NCBI GenBank assembly: GCA_030430385.1 | Contig: JAUIFO010000005.1 | Span: forward strand, 179,420 to 243,419 | DNA length: 64,000 nucleotides | Direction of reading: 5' to 3' | Source of the DNA: Bacteroidia bacterium | GTDB taxonomy: Bacteria; Bacteroidota; Bacteroidia; Flavobacteriales; Flavobacteriaceae | Part shown: positions 17,977 to 28,575 of the stretch, one piece after another | Layout: the number at the start of each line of letters is the position of its first letter | Numbering within the stretch: position 1 is the stretch's first letter | Position numbers and translations under genes: made by a program | Notes under the pieces: generated by a model | Database searches by the model: none | What the model was told of the DNA's origin: nothing | What the model saw: the letters and a program-made list of their open reading frames with translations, nothing else

Positions 17977-20217
17977 ATGAAAAATATATGGTTTTATCTT
18001 CTGTTATTACCTGTTTGTGTGTTTTCTCAAGAGACATTGCAAGGTGAGATATTAGAAGTTACAACAGATAATACTACAGTGCCAGTAGTGGGAGCCAATG
18101 TGTACTGGTTAAATACTTCAGTAGGTGCTGTGACAGATATTGATGGGAAATTTTCCATTGCATATCAACCTAATTACAAACAATTGGTTATTAGTTATGT
18201 TGGCTTTCAGACAGATACGCTAACGATCAATGAGCCAAAGTACATAAAGCATTATTTGAAATCTACAAGCACATTAGATGAAGTTACTATAACCTCAAGG
18301 AAACAATCTACTGTGAAATCCTACCTTAAAGCCGAGAATATGATTACGGTTAGTAGTGACGAACTCCTTAAAGCTGCTTGTTGTAATTTGTCTGAAAGCT
18401 TTGAGACAAACCCTTCAATTGATGTGAATTTCTCTGATGCATTAACAGGAACACGGCAAATAAAAATGTTGGGTTTAACGAGTAAGTATATTTTAATTAC
18501 TACTGAAAATATTCCGTCTATTCGTGGAGCATCGCAAGCTTTCGGATTGAGTTTTATTCCTGGTACTTGGGTTGAAAGTATTCAGATTACCAAAGGTGCT
18601 GGAAGTGTGACTAACGGATTTGAAAGTATTGCTGGGCAAATTAATGCTGAGCTTCAAAAGCCGAGTACCGATGATAAGTTCTTTCTAAATGTTTATGGAG
18701 CCAGCAATCAGCGTTTTGAATTAAACACACATATCAATACTAAGGTTTCAGATAAATGGAACACAGGATTATATCTTCATGGAAACACACATCAAAAAAA
18801 GCACGATGTTAATGATGATGGTTTTTTAGATATGCCACTATACAATCAGATCAATGTTATGAACCGTTGGCAATATACCAATCCTGAAAAAGGCTTAGTG
18901 AGCTTTATAAACCTCAGGTATCTAAACGATCAAAAACAAGCAGGACAAGTTGATTTTGATCCAGATAGAGATCGTATGACCACGAATGCTTGGGGAAGTG
19001 AGATTGACACTGAACGTTTTGAGATCACTACTAAAATAGGTTATGTAAACCCTGAGGTGCCTTGGCAAAGTTTAGGCTTACAATTCGCATACAGCACACA
19101 TAATCAAAGCTCTTATTACGGATTGAATAGGTATGATATTAATCACAATAGTATCTATTCTAATTTGATTTATAACTCTATTATTAGTGACTCAAGACAT
19201 AAAGTAAAAACAGGATTAAGCTTTACTTATGATCATTATGATGAGTTGGCTGTAACAAGTGATTTTGAAAGGAGTGAACGCTCTTTTGGAGGCTTTTTTG
19301 AATATGCTTATGACAATCTTGATAAGTTGACCTTGACTGCTGGACTTAGATTTGATACGCATAATTTAATGGGTGAATTTATAACTCCACGATTACATGT
19401 ACGTTATACACCTTGGGAAAAATCAGCGTTGCGTTTTTCTGTTGGAAGAGGAAAACGTAGTGCAAATATTTTTGCTGAAAATCAAAATATGTTTGCGACT
19501 TCAAGAACCATTAATATTTTAAATACAAACGGAAATATTTATGGTTTAGATCCTGAAATTGCATGGAATTATGGTGTGTCTTTTTTGCAAGGATTTAATT
19601 TCTTTGGAAGAAAAGGTGACATCACGCTTGATGCTTACAGAACGGACTTTCAAAATCAGGTCGTTTCAGATTGGGAAAATCCACAGGAAGTTAATTTCTT
19701 TAATTTACAAGGTGATAGTTTTGCGAATAGCATTCAAGTTGAAGTAAATTATAATCCTTTTGAGCATTTTGATCTTAGAACGGCGTACAAGTATTATGAT
19801 GTACAAACCGATTACTTGTCGGGACGTCTCGCAAAACCTTTAACGCCAAAGCATCGCTTTTTTGCAAATGCATCTTATGAAACTCATAATGAACTGAAAC
19901 CTTTTTCAAAATGGAAGTTTGATGTAACCTATAACTGGTTAAGTGAACAGCGTTTTACATCAACAGATTCAAATCCTGATCAATTTAGATTACCAAGTGA
20001 ATCGCCAACTATTGGAACTTTAAATGCACAAGTCACTAAAGTGTTTTCTCCAAAGTTTGAAATATATCTTGGAGGAGAGAATATTACAAATGTAAGACAG
20101 AACAATCCAATATTAGGAGCTAATGATCCTTTTGGTTCAAATTTTGATACTACATTTGTATATGGTCCAATTTTTGGAAGCATGTATTATACAGGAATAC
20201 GGTATCGAATAAATTAA
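17977..20217 (+). CDS. TonB-dependent receptor, probable copper or other metal uptake
   Basis: Outer-membrane beta-barrel receptor of 746 residues. A signal peptide (1-17, VFSQE) is followed by a carboxypeptidase-D regulatory-like beta-sandwich (about 20-95, GANVYWLNTSVGAVTDIDGKF, SYVGF), a plug domain (about 110-230) and a 22-strand barrel to the C-terminus (YYTGIRYRIN). The plug holds an adjacent Cys pair in KAACCNLSESFETNP, seen in a distinct subgroup of Bacteroidota receptors found beside HMA proteins. It has no SusD partner, so it is not a glycan receptor. Substrate assignment to copper is inferred from the flanking HYC_CC_PP and HMA genes. Confidence 0.88.
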   Translation: MKNIWFYLLLLPVCVFSQETLQGEILEVTTDNTTVPVVGANVYWLNTSVGAVTDIDGKFSIAYQPNYKQLVISYVGFQTDTLTINEPKYIKHYLKSTSTLDEVTITSRKQSTVKSYLKAENMITVSSDELLKAACCNLSESFETNPSIDVNFSDALTGTRQIKMLGLTSKYILITTENIPSIRGASQAFGLSFIPGTWVESIQITKGAGSVTNGFESIAGQINAELQKPSTDDKFFLNVYGASNQRFELNTHINTKVSDKWNTGLYLHGNTHQKKHDVNDDGFLDMPLYNQINVMNRWQYTNPEKGLVSFINLRYLNDQKQAGQVDFDPDRDRMTTNAWGSEIDTERFEITTKIGYVNPEVPWQSLGLQFAYSTHNQSSYYGLNRYDINHNSIYSNLIYNSIISDSRHKVKTGLSFTYDHYDELAVTSDFERSERSFGGFFEYAYDNLDKLTLTAGLRFDTHNLMGEFITPRLHVRYTPWEKSALRFSVGRGKRSANIFAENQNMFATSRTINILNTNGNIYGLDPEIAWNYGVSFLQGFNFFGRKGDITLDAYRTDFQNQVVSDWENPQEVNFFNLQGDSFANSIQVEVNYNPFEHFDLRTAYKYYDVQTDYLSGRLAKPLTPKHRFFANASYETHNELKPFSKWKFDVTYNWLSEQRFTSTDSNPDQFRLPSESPTIGTLNAQVTKVFSPKFEIYLGGENITNVRQNNPILGANDPFGSNFDTTFVYGPIFGSMYYTGIRYRIN

Positions 20218-20327
20218 ACTAATTTTGTTATTCAGAGTGAAAACGAAGAATCTCAAAAGTAAATCAATAAATTTAACAGATTGCTAGGTTTTTTTTAAGT
20301 CTGGCAATGAATTAAACACTTAAAAAA

Positions 20328-20681
20328 ATGAAAAATATAATCTTAATAATGACTGTGCTGCTAACGTCATTAAGTTTTGCACAAAATAAAAATGCTAAAG
20401 CAACTATTGAAGTTGATGGTGTATGCTTAATGTGTAAAGACCGCATTGAAAAAGCAGCTATTCGTACTAAAGGTGTTAAATCTGCAATATGGAATGTTGA
20501 AACGCATGAATTAAAGTTAATTTACGACGAGCGTAAAACAGACTTAGATACAATAAGCAAAAGTATTGCAGCTGTAGGTCATGACACAAAAACCATAAAA
20601 GCTACAGATGAAGCCTATAACGCTGTTCATCCGTGTTGTAAATATCGTGATGAAGCTGTTCAGGACGATCATAAAAATTAA
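20328..20681 (+). CDS. Exported heavy-metal-associated (HMA) domain protein
   Basis: A 117-residue protein with a signal peptide (1-19, LSFAQ). One HMA ferredoxin-like fold covers about 23-92 and carries the metal-binding pair C33-x-x-C36 in VDGVCLMCKDRIEKA. It adds a C-terminal metal-ligand-rich tail (HPCCKY, C103-C104, plus DDHKN). It resembles CopZ-type chaperones but is exported, so it should act in the periplasm. It follows the TonB receptor by 110 bases and probably receives the metal the receptor imports, or buffers it. Its terminator lies inside the convergent gene. Confidence 0.88.
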   Translation: MKNIILIMTVLLTSLSFAQNKNAKATIEVDGVCLMCKDRIEKAAIRTKGVKSAIWNVETHELKLIYDERKTDLDTISKSIAAVGHDTKTIKATDEAYNAVHPCCKYRDEAVQDDHKN

Positions 20682-21325
20682 TAGTGCTTAAATATAACAA
20701 GTAAGCTATCACAGCTTTTAATGCCACGTTCAGTGGCATTTTTTTTTATGATAAGTGAGCCCATAATACTTTGTAGGATATTTTTAAACAGTTTCTCATC
20801 TTTGAATCCAAATTCCCCTCTCCTCATAGCATCATAATCTACATTGTTCATGAGATAAGCTCCTAAATAATCACGATGAATAATCTCTTGTCGTTCGTAA
20901 TCTTTAAAAATGGACTTGTAACTAGAGTAGTGTGTTTCAATTGCAGATTTCATTTCAAAATCGTTGATGAGCTTATAGTCTCCTGAATTAATCATAGTTT
21001 GATACGTAATATCTTTGGGATAAAACGCAATAAGATTAAAAACTGAAAACACCTTATTTATCGATTTAAATTTCTCAGGATTATTCGTATTTATTAATGG
21101 CATAACCACTTCCAAAGTATGAAGTTTTTCACCAATACTTTTCATATTTGCATCAAGTGTTTGTCTATCAGATTCAATATCCAGTTTCATATTCCGTAGA
21201 TATTGGTCTTTTAATTCATCGTTGCTTTTAACTTCTGCACATTTGTTTAGACTAAATGCAATGGTGATACCAATAATTACAATTAGAATTTCACCAAAAG
21301 TATACTGCCAGTTGATTTTTTTCAT
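20678..21325 (-). CDS. DUF6090-like membrane-anchored protein
   Basis: A 215-residue protein with one N-terminal membrane span (about 9-27) in FGEILIVIIGITIAFSLNKC, the recurring feature of the DUF6090 family of Bacteroidota. The rest is a helical domain of unknown function (QTMINSGDYKLINDFEMKSAIETHY). It starts 9 bases after the 800-residue macroglobulin-like gene and so may be co-transcribed with it. The last codons overlap the HMA gene by 4 bases on the opposite strand. The family assignment is from recall and is moderate. Confidence 0.65.
   Translation of the reverse strand: MKKINWQYTFGEILIVIIGITIAFSLNKCAEVKSNDELKDQYLRNMKLDIESDRQTLDANMKSIGEKLHTLEVVMPLINTNNPEKFKSINKVFSVFNLIAFYPKDITYQTMINSGDYKLINDFEMKSAIETHYSSYKSIFKDYERQEIIHRDYLGAYLMNNVDYDAMRRGEFGFKDEKLFKNILQSIMGSLIIKKNATERGIKSCDSLLVIFKHY
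20721..20747 (+). terminator. Terminator of the HMA gene, inside the convergent coding region
   Basis: ATGCCAC (20721-20727), loop GTTCA, GTGGCAT (20733-20739), then eight T. It lies 40 bases past the HMA stop and within the last 25 codons of the minus-strand gene, where it encodes part of KKNATERGIKS. Confidence 0.8.
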
Positions 21326-21334
21326 GTGGTAAGT

Positions 21335-23737
21335 TTAATTCAAGGTTATAGGAATAATTTTAGAAATTAGCGCTCCAGAATCGGTAAAACCCTGTATGGC
21401 TAATACTATTTCATTAACACCTAAATCTTTTATTTTATAATTATAGTTACCTAAATTGTTAGTTGTAATATTCGATTTCCAATGTAAATTGGTGTAGGAG
21501 TTTAATAATTCACTAGATTTAAAATAATAGGTTGGTACATAAAATGATTTTTCGACCGAATATCCATTTTCAATAACAACATCGCCATACTCTTTGACTT
21601 TCATTTTTTCAAGAGCTCGACTGCCATCTTTTCTGTAAACTCTAATAACTCCAGCTCCAGCAGTTGCACCATAACCCATGCCACTGGTGTTAATATAAAT
21701 CTCATCAATGTCTTCAAAGGTCATATTGAATAAGATATCATAGTTGTTACCAAGATTTACATTATCAATAATAAGTGTAGGTTCATTACTAGCTAAAAAT
21801 GATACAGGATTTCTGTTTTTTATTCTTGTAAAACCAGTTCCAGCCAGATCTTCAACAACAAATCCGTTAGCATTAATGAGATCAGCAATATTAAAATACG
21901 TTCTTTCAGTCATAGAATCTATTTTAATACCATTACTGTATTTGTTCGCGATATAAGACTTTTCATGTTTTAATGGTTTGTCAATGACCTTTTTCTTTTT
22001 ATACGCTAGGTTTACAGTATCAAGTTTTTCAATATCATAGTCTTGAAATGCAGTAGTGATATCCTCTAAATTTGAGCTTTTGATCGCTTGTCTTTTTAGT
22101 TTCGGAAAGGAATGTTTAAAACGTCGTTTTCCATTAAGTGTTTTAACAATAGGTTTTACTTTAGGAATGATCTTTTCATTTTCATACAATGAAAAATTAA
22201 TCACAGCACCATCCTTCAGAAAATAGTTGTTAAACTTGAATTTATAGGTGCTTTCGTCAATGGTGGTATACTCATTTATTTTATTGGTCATTGAAAACAT
22301 TTGCGCTTGATTGCTGCCATTCTTTTTGGGTTTTCTGTTGAATGTTCCTTCAAGATTTAAGCCAACATCAAAATCGTGTGTCGATACAATTTGTCCTTTT
22401 TTTATGGAAGCCCATTCGTATTTACTCCAGCCTTGCGTGAGTAGTAATAAATCTAAATCATAACGCTTGAGCCTATTAATATTAGTGAAATAGTGTTTAG
22501 AATTTTGAATTTGACCGTTGATGTAAGGTTCAATCAAAAACGAAGATATGATATCCGATTTTACAACATTAGTAATGTGTTCGTCTGAAAGCACACTTAC
22601 ACTTAATCGGGCAATATTATTTTGTTTTGAATTTACTTTAAGGTCAATAGCAATAGAGTCTGAAGCTTTTATTGCTGAAGCATTAATATTCGCAATGTTG
22701 AGGTTGTTATAATTGAAAATAAGTCGTTCTGCTATCGGATTCAAAAAACTATCAAAAATAGAAATCGTATTCACTCCAGTTACTAGATTTTTTGATTCTA
22801 CAGGAATGGTATTTTGAGTTTTTAATGCTGCTATTGGTAGTTCAACTACAGATACCTTAGCATTTTGATTGATTACCAAGTAGAACGTTTTTCCAATGTT
22901 ATTGTCAAGTGTAAGCTGATTGGTTTTTAAATTGATGTAAGTAATATTTGGGTTAGTGTAATTATCAATAGACATAGCAAACCCTTCATTTTGTCCTTTT
23001 GGAAGCTCTAAACGGTATTCAGATTCATTAATCGTATAAATAGCATAATACGATTTGTCAGTCTCGTAGTTGATATTGACTTTTCCAAAACCAAGCGCAT
23101 TTGTTTCAAAGTCTTTAACTTTTAAATCGGTGTTATCGTAGATGCTTCCTTTGATTTTTGCTCCTAAACCATTGTGTTGTAATACTTTTATTCCAATTGT
23201 GTTTTCAGAATTGTTTATGGCATGACCGCTTTCAGCTAAAAATTGCAAGTCATGATTTTTGCTATCACTTGAAATACTATCGCTATTTACTTGACTAGGA
23301 TTAATAACTTTTATAGGTAAAGAGACGAATGATTCGTCTTCATCAAAATTATTCATCCAGTTTGTGTAAGCGCGTAAATAATAAGTTCCAGGTTCAACAT
23401 TAGCATTCAAATCAAGAGTTCCGCTTACAACACCATTTTGTGCGAAAAATAATTTGTTGTCTATTTCGGTTCCATTGTCATCATAAAGCGATACAAAAAT
23501 ATTGGTAGAGTTTACAGCTGGTTGATTGGTCTCTTTGTTATAAATATAAGCTTCAAACCAAACAGGTTCTTCAGGAATGAAAAGGTTCTTATTAGTGTGT
23601 AAATAAATGGATTCTCTCTCTAAACCAAAATACGAAGTGTAGGTATTTTGTAATTCACTTTTTTTGTCTTCTTGACCATTTAAATTGATTACAGAAATAA
23701 AAAGAACGATAAATGAGACAAATAGTTTTAAAGACAT
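21335..23737 (-). CDS. Macroglobulin (MG2)-like protein with TonB plug domain, paralogue 2
   Basis: Exported protein of 800 residues with a signal peptide (1-21). The N-terminal half contains macroglobulin-type beta-sandwich domains, including the MG2-like opening ESIYLHTNKNLFIPEEPVWF and the typical PGTYYLRAYTNWM. The C-terminal part, about 615-710, is a TonB receptor plug (DLINANGFVV, PTLIIDNVNLG, IDEIYINTSGMGYGATAGAG). No beta-barrel follows; the chain ends with a further short beta domain. The role is unknown. It might act at the outer membrane as an accessory or protease-trapping-like protein. It is a tandem paralogue of the upstream gene (gap 54 bases). Confidence 0.75.
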   Translation of the reverse strand: MSLKLFVSFIVLFISVINLNGQEDKKSELQNTYTSYFGLERESIYLHTNKNLFIPEEPVWFEAYIYNKETNQPAVNSTNIFVSLYDDNGTEIDNKLFFAQNGVVSGTLDLNANVEPGTYYLRAYTNWMNNFDEDESFVSLPIKVINPSQVNSDSISSDSKNHDLQFLAESGHAINNSENTIGIKVLQHNGLGAKIKGSIYDNTDLKVKDFETNALGFGKVNINYETDKSYYAIYTINESEYRLELPKGQNEGFAMSIDNYTNPNITYINLKTNQLTLDNNIGKTFYLVINQNAKVSVVELPIAALKTQNTIPVESKNLVTGVNTISIFDSFLNPIAERLIFNYNNLNIANINASAIKASDSIAIDLKVNSKQNNIARLSVSVLSDEHITNVVKSDIISSFLIEPYINGQIQNSKHYFTNINRLKRYDLDLLLLTQGWSKYEWASIKKGQIVSTHDFDVGLNLEGTFNRKPKKNGSNQAQMFSMTNKINEYTTIDESTYKFKFNNYFLKDGAVINFSLYENEKIIPKVKPIVKTLNGKRRFKHSFPKLKRQAIKSSNLEDITTAFQDYDIEKLDTVNLAYKKKKVIDKPLKHEKSYIANKYSNGIKIDSMTERTYFNIADLINANGFVVEDLAGTGFTRIKNRNPVSFLASNEPTLIIDNVNLGNNYDILFNMTFEDIDEIYINTSGMGYGATAGAGVIRVYRKDGSRALEKMKVKEYGDVVIENGYSVEKSFYVPTYYFKSSELLNSYTNLHWKSNITTNNLGNYNYKIKDLGVNEIVLAIQGFTDSGALISKIIPITLN

Positions 23738-23791
23738 AAATCAATAGTAGATAAGTGAGTTCTAAATTTAATTATAAATACACACAATATC

Positions 23792-26239
23792 CTAATTGTT
23801 TATATTTTTATTAATGGAAACTTCTTTTATTTCAGAAAGTAATTTTCCATTTGCAGAAATCCCTTCAATTACAAAAAAGACCTTGTCAGTTCCAATGTTT
23901 TTTAGCTTATATGATATCTTTCCGTTTTGATCACTAATAAGCTCAGGCTTCCAATCTATGGCACTATACCTATTGTAAAGATCTGCAGATTTATTAAAAA
24001 ACAAAGGCTCGTAAAAATCTTTTTGTTCGGCAAATCCGTCATTTATTAATAGAGAATTTGCATATCTGGCAATCTGGTCTTTAGATAAATTACCAAGATT
24101 TTTCTTAAGATTAATTCTAATGACTCCAGCACCACCTTGAACACCATAACCGTTTCCAGTTTTATTTAAAAAGATCTCATCAATCTCATGGGTTTGCATT
24201 CCTGCAAGAATGTCATAGTTTCTTCCAAAATTAACACCATCAATGATTAATAAAGGCGATTGTGAACCTCTAAATGATATAGGTCTTCTGTTAAAAATTG
24301 AGATACGTCCAGCTTGATAATTAGCTACAAAACCATATGCGTTGATAATATCTACAACAAAAAAGAACTGTCGCTCTTGATCCTTGGTTACTTTAATTTT
24401 TCTGCTAAAAGCATCTCCAGGATAACTTGAGGCACTAGTTTTATGTCTTTCTTCCTTAGCTTTTATTTTAGCATAAATATTTACAGTATCTAAAACCTGT
24501 CCATTGAAATCAATATTTGAATATTTATTAAGGTTTGACGATTTTTCCTGATCTAGAACACACAAACTAGGTGCTTTGAAGACTTGATTTAAGGAGTTTC
24601 TATTCTTGTTGATTATACGCGCGTAAAGTTTTGGCTGAGTAATTTTTTTACCATCTTTTATGATGTTGAAATGTACTTTTGTAGAATCCTTTATAAAGTA
24701 ATTTTTAAAACTAAAATTCTTATCACGAGATAGTGGAATCGTCTCATTGATGTTATTGATCAAAGAGAACATTTGAATCTTATATTCAGATTCTGGATTA
24801 AGTTCTTCGTTAACAGTCCCTTCTATTGTTAAACCTTTATCAAACGGAATAAACAAATCTTGATTTCCTTTTTTAATATCACTCCAGCGATATTTACTCC
24901 AGCCTTGTGTCAAAATAGCCAAATCTAAATGGTAAGACTTGATCCTATTCAAATCATCAAAATAGAAATCGGCATTCTCAAGAGTCCCATTGATATAAGG
25001 GTCAATTAAGAAACTACTTATTATATTTCTACTTTTATCTAAAGTTTCTGTTTCTATTGGTAATACCGAGACACTCACATTTGACGAAAACGCATATCGA
25101 TTATTATCTTTAATATTGATATCAACAGATATAGAATCCTTATGAACAGGTTTTAAATTAAGGTCTGCAGATAGAAAATCGCCTTCACGATAATTAAAAA
25201 ATAGGCGCTCTAAAAGTGGTTGTAGTCTTTCGTTGAACAGGGTTATGGTGTTAACGCCAACTGGTAAACTTTTGTTGTTTATTGAGATAATGTGCTTGGT
25301 ATCAAGTTTATCAATTTCAACATTTACGATTGATGTATTTTGGTTTTGATGAATAACTAGAAAATAGGTCTTTCCTGAAGCTAACTCTAAAGTTTTCTGG
25401 TTTGTTCTCAAAGTAACATAAGTAATATCTTTAGTGGTGTAATTATTCGTTGCAATTGAAAACCCAGTAGGTTTAGGAGTAGGCAGTTCTGTTTCAATAG
25501 CTTCTCCGTTGATGATATATCTAGCAGTGTAGGTTTTATCCAGATCCATTTTTAAATCAAACTTTCCAAAACCCAAATGATTACTTTTAAAAGTTTTTAC
25601 AAGCTCATTGTTTGAATTTACTATATCGCCTTCAACTTTTACACCTTGACCTTGACAATTGATCACCTTAAAACCAATACTATTAGTAGCTCCAGCAATG
25701 CAATGACCACCTTCAGGTAAAAATTGCAAATCATAATCAGAAGACGTTAAAATACTTTCATTCTTATCTTCTGAGATGGGATTAATAACTTCGATAGGTT
25801 CAGAAGTATAAGATTCATCTTCTTTAAAGTTTTTCATCCAATTGGTATGCGCCTTAAAAAAATAAAAACCAGAGCTTATACTTTTATCAATTTCGAATTG
25901 ACCATGAAAAGTTCCATTTTCTGCATAATAAAGATTAGTCTTAATTTTCTTGCCATCTTTATTGTATAGTGTTATGTAAACATTTGAAGTTGTTAGAAAG
26001 GGAATATTACCTTTTTTGTCATAGATATAACCCTTAAACCAAACGGCTTCATTAACTAGAAATTTATGCTTATTAAACTGTAAATAGATCGTTTCCCTTT
26101 CTGCGTTGAAATAATTTTGATAACTATCAGTGAGTATGTGCTTTGGGGTTTGCGCTGAATTTGTTAATGTAAATAGTGCAATAACAATAATTAGCGATGA
26201 TTTGAGGAAAGTGCGAGGTGAGAGTGTAGAGTTTTTCAT
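23792..26239 (-). CDS. Macroglobulin (MG2)-like protein with TonB plug domain, paralogue 1
   Basis: 815 residues, collinear with the following gene. It has a signal peptide (1-29), an MG2-like start (ETIYLQFNKHKFLVNEAVWF), SGFYFFKAHTNWM, and LDLAILTQGWSKYRW in the middle, shared with its paralogue (LDLLLLTQGWSKYEW). A plug-like domain lies at about 625-720 (DIINAYGFVANYQAG, PLLIIDGVNFGRNYD, GGAGVIRI) and there is no barrel. The two copies have diverged considerably, so the duplication is old. It is first in a minus-strand unit with the second copy and perhaps the DUF6090-like gene. The substrate or partner is unknown. Confidence 0.75.
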   Translation of the reverse strand: MKNSTLSPRTFLKSSLIIVIALFTLTNSAQTPKHILTDSYQNYFNAERETIYLQFNKHKFLVNEAVWFKGYIYDKKGNIPFLTTSNVYITLYNKDGKKIKTNLYYAENGTFHGQFEIDKSISSGFYFFKAHTNWMKNFKEDESYTSEPIEVINPISEDKNESILTSSDYDLQFLPEGGHCIAGATNSIGFKVINCQGQGVKVEGDIVNSNNELVKTFKSNHLGFGKFDLKMDLDKTYTARYIINGEAIETELPTPKPTGFSIATNNYTTKDITYVTLRTNQKTLELASGKTYFLVIHQNQNTSIVNVEIDKLDTKHIISINNKSLPVGVNTITLFNERLQPLLERLFFNYREGDFLSADLNLKPVHKDSISVDINIKDNNRYAFSSNVSVSVLPIETETLDKSRNIISSFLIDPYINGTLENADFYFDDLNRIKSYHLDLAILTQGWSKYRWSDIKKGNQDLFIPFDKGLTIEGTVNEELNPESEYKIQMFSLINNINETIPLSRDKNFSFKNYFIKDSTKVHFNIIKDGKKITQPKLYARIINKNRNSLNQVFKAPSLCVLDQEKSSNLNKYSNIDFNGQVLDTVNIYAKIKAKEERHKTSASSYPGDAFSRKIKVTKDQERQFFFVVDIINAYGFVANYQAGRISIFNRRPISFRGSQSPLLIIDGVNFGRNYDILAGMQTHEIDEIFLNKTGNGYGVQGGAGVIRINLKKNLGNLSKDQIARYANSLLINDGFAEQKDFYEPLFFNKSADLYNRYSAIDWKPELISDQNGKISYKLKNIGTDKVFFVIEGISANGKLLSEIKEVSINKNINN

Positions 26240-26305
26240 GGATGAGTATTTTATATAATGCCACTAGAATTATGCCAAAAATCATGAACACCTATAAAGA
26301 TAACC

Positions 26306-26342
26306 AAAAAAGAGCCTTTAAATTTATTAAAGACTCTTTTTT
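26306..26342 (-). terminator. groEL terminator
   Basis: AAAAAAGAG-C-CTTTAA and TTAAAG-A-CTCTTTTTT form a 15-pair stem with one mismatch. On the minus strand it is followed by a U-rich run. It ends the groES-groEL transcript. Confidence 0.75.
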
Positions 26343-26373
26343 AAAATTACATTAACAGTTGTGTGTTAATGGT

Positions 26374-28044
<1,671 letters not shown>

Positions 28045-28059
28045 TGTTAGTTTATCTTT

Positions 28060-28125
28060 TGTCATTCCTGCGAAAGCAGGAATCTTTTTGTTTTTAGTGG
28101 ATTCCGCATCAAGTGCGGAATGACA
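28060..28125. repeat. REP-type palindromic element in the groES-groEL gap
   Basis: Two hairpins lie inside a longer inverted repeat. ATTCCTGC-GAAA-GCAGGAAT is at 28064-28083 and ATTCCGCA-TCAAG-TGCGGAAT at 28101-28121. The outer ends TGTCATTCC and GGAATGACA also pair. Elements built around GTCATTCCTGCGAAAGCAGGAAT are dispersed between genes in many bacteria. This one is transcribed within the operon. Confidence 0.85.
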
Positions 28126-28132
28126 ATGGTAA

Positions 28133-28408
28133 TTAAACAATTGCTAATATGTCACTCTCACGCATGATGAGGTAATCTTTACCTTCTAACTTTAGTTCTG
28201 TTCCAGCGTATTTCCCGTAAAGAACAGTATCACCAGATTTAACGGTCATAGGTTCGTCTTTTGTGCCTTTACCAACAGCGACAACTTTTCCTTTTTGTGG
28301 TTTTTCTTTGGCGTTGTCAGGAATAATTATTCCCGAAGCTGTTTTAGTTTCAGCTTCAACAGGTTCAATAAGAACTCTGTCTGCTAATGGTTTAATGTTT
28401 AAGCTCAT
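28133..28408 (-). CDS. groES: 10-kDa co-chaperonin GroES
   Basis: A 91-residue co-chaperonin that caps GroEL as a heptamer. Family features: [23 protein letters not shown], the mobile loop and the C-terminal [21 protein letters not shown]. The start ATG at 28408 follows a leader of about 40 bases after a sigma-54-type element. It is cotranscribed with groEL. Confidence 0.98.
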   Translation of the reverse strand: MSLNIKPLADRVLIEPVEAETKTASGIIIPDNAKEKPQKGKVVAVGKGTKDEPMTVKSGDTVLYGKYAGTELKLEGKDYLIMRESDILAIV

Positions 28409-28440
28409 TGTTATGTGTGTTTTTAATTAAATATTTATGT

Positions 28441-28456
28441 TAACGCTATAGCGTTA
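28441..28456. promoter_or_regulatory. 16-bp perfect palindrome in the groES leader
   Basis: TAACGCTATAGCGTTA, perfectly symmetrical. It overlaps the expected transcript start of the sigma-54-type promoter, 33 bases before the groES ATG. It could be an operator or a short RNA hairpin. It does not match the CIRCE element (TTAGCACTC-N9-GAGTGCTAA). Confidence 0.5.
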
Positions 28457-28457
28457 T

Positions 28458-28472
28458 GCTAAAAATGTGCCA
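28458..28472 (-). promoter_or_regulatory. Sigma-54-type -24/-12 element of groES-groEL
   Basis: Minus strand TGGCAC-ATTTT-TAGC. The GG and GC dinucleotides are exactly 12 bases apart, as in the TGGCAC-N5-TTGC consensus, with one deviation (TAGC for TTGC). No TAnnTTTG box is found in the same leader. A sigma-54 activator is encoded 4 kb upstream in the same gene cluster. Confidence 0.55.
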
Positions 28473-28524
28473 GCTGTTTTTGAACTGACAAACTTGCAGA
28501 CCAAGACGTTGAAATTAAACCAAC

Positions 28525-28553
28525 AAAAAATGCCAACTTTTTAAGTTGGCATT
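28525..28553 (-). terminator. secG terminator
   Basis: AATGCCAACTT and AAGTTGGCATT pair perfectly (11 bases) around a 3-base loop. On the minus strand the stem is followed by TTTTTTG. It ends the miaB-to-secG transcript and separates it from the groES promoter. Confidence 0.88.
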
Positions 28554-28575
28554 GATGTGTAATGTAATAAGGTGA

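Noticed and set aside
20228..20252. Degenerate copy of the flavobacterial repeat (TTCAGAGTG...GAAGAATCTC)
   Set aside because: Too short and lacking the second arm to be called an element.
20280..20310. Hairpin ATTGCTAG/CTGGCAAT before the HMA gene as a metal riboswitch
   Set aside because: An eight-pair stem with a 13-base AT loop is not specific to any known riboswitch.
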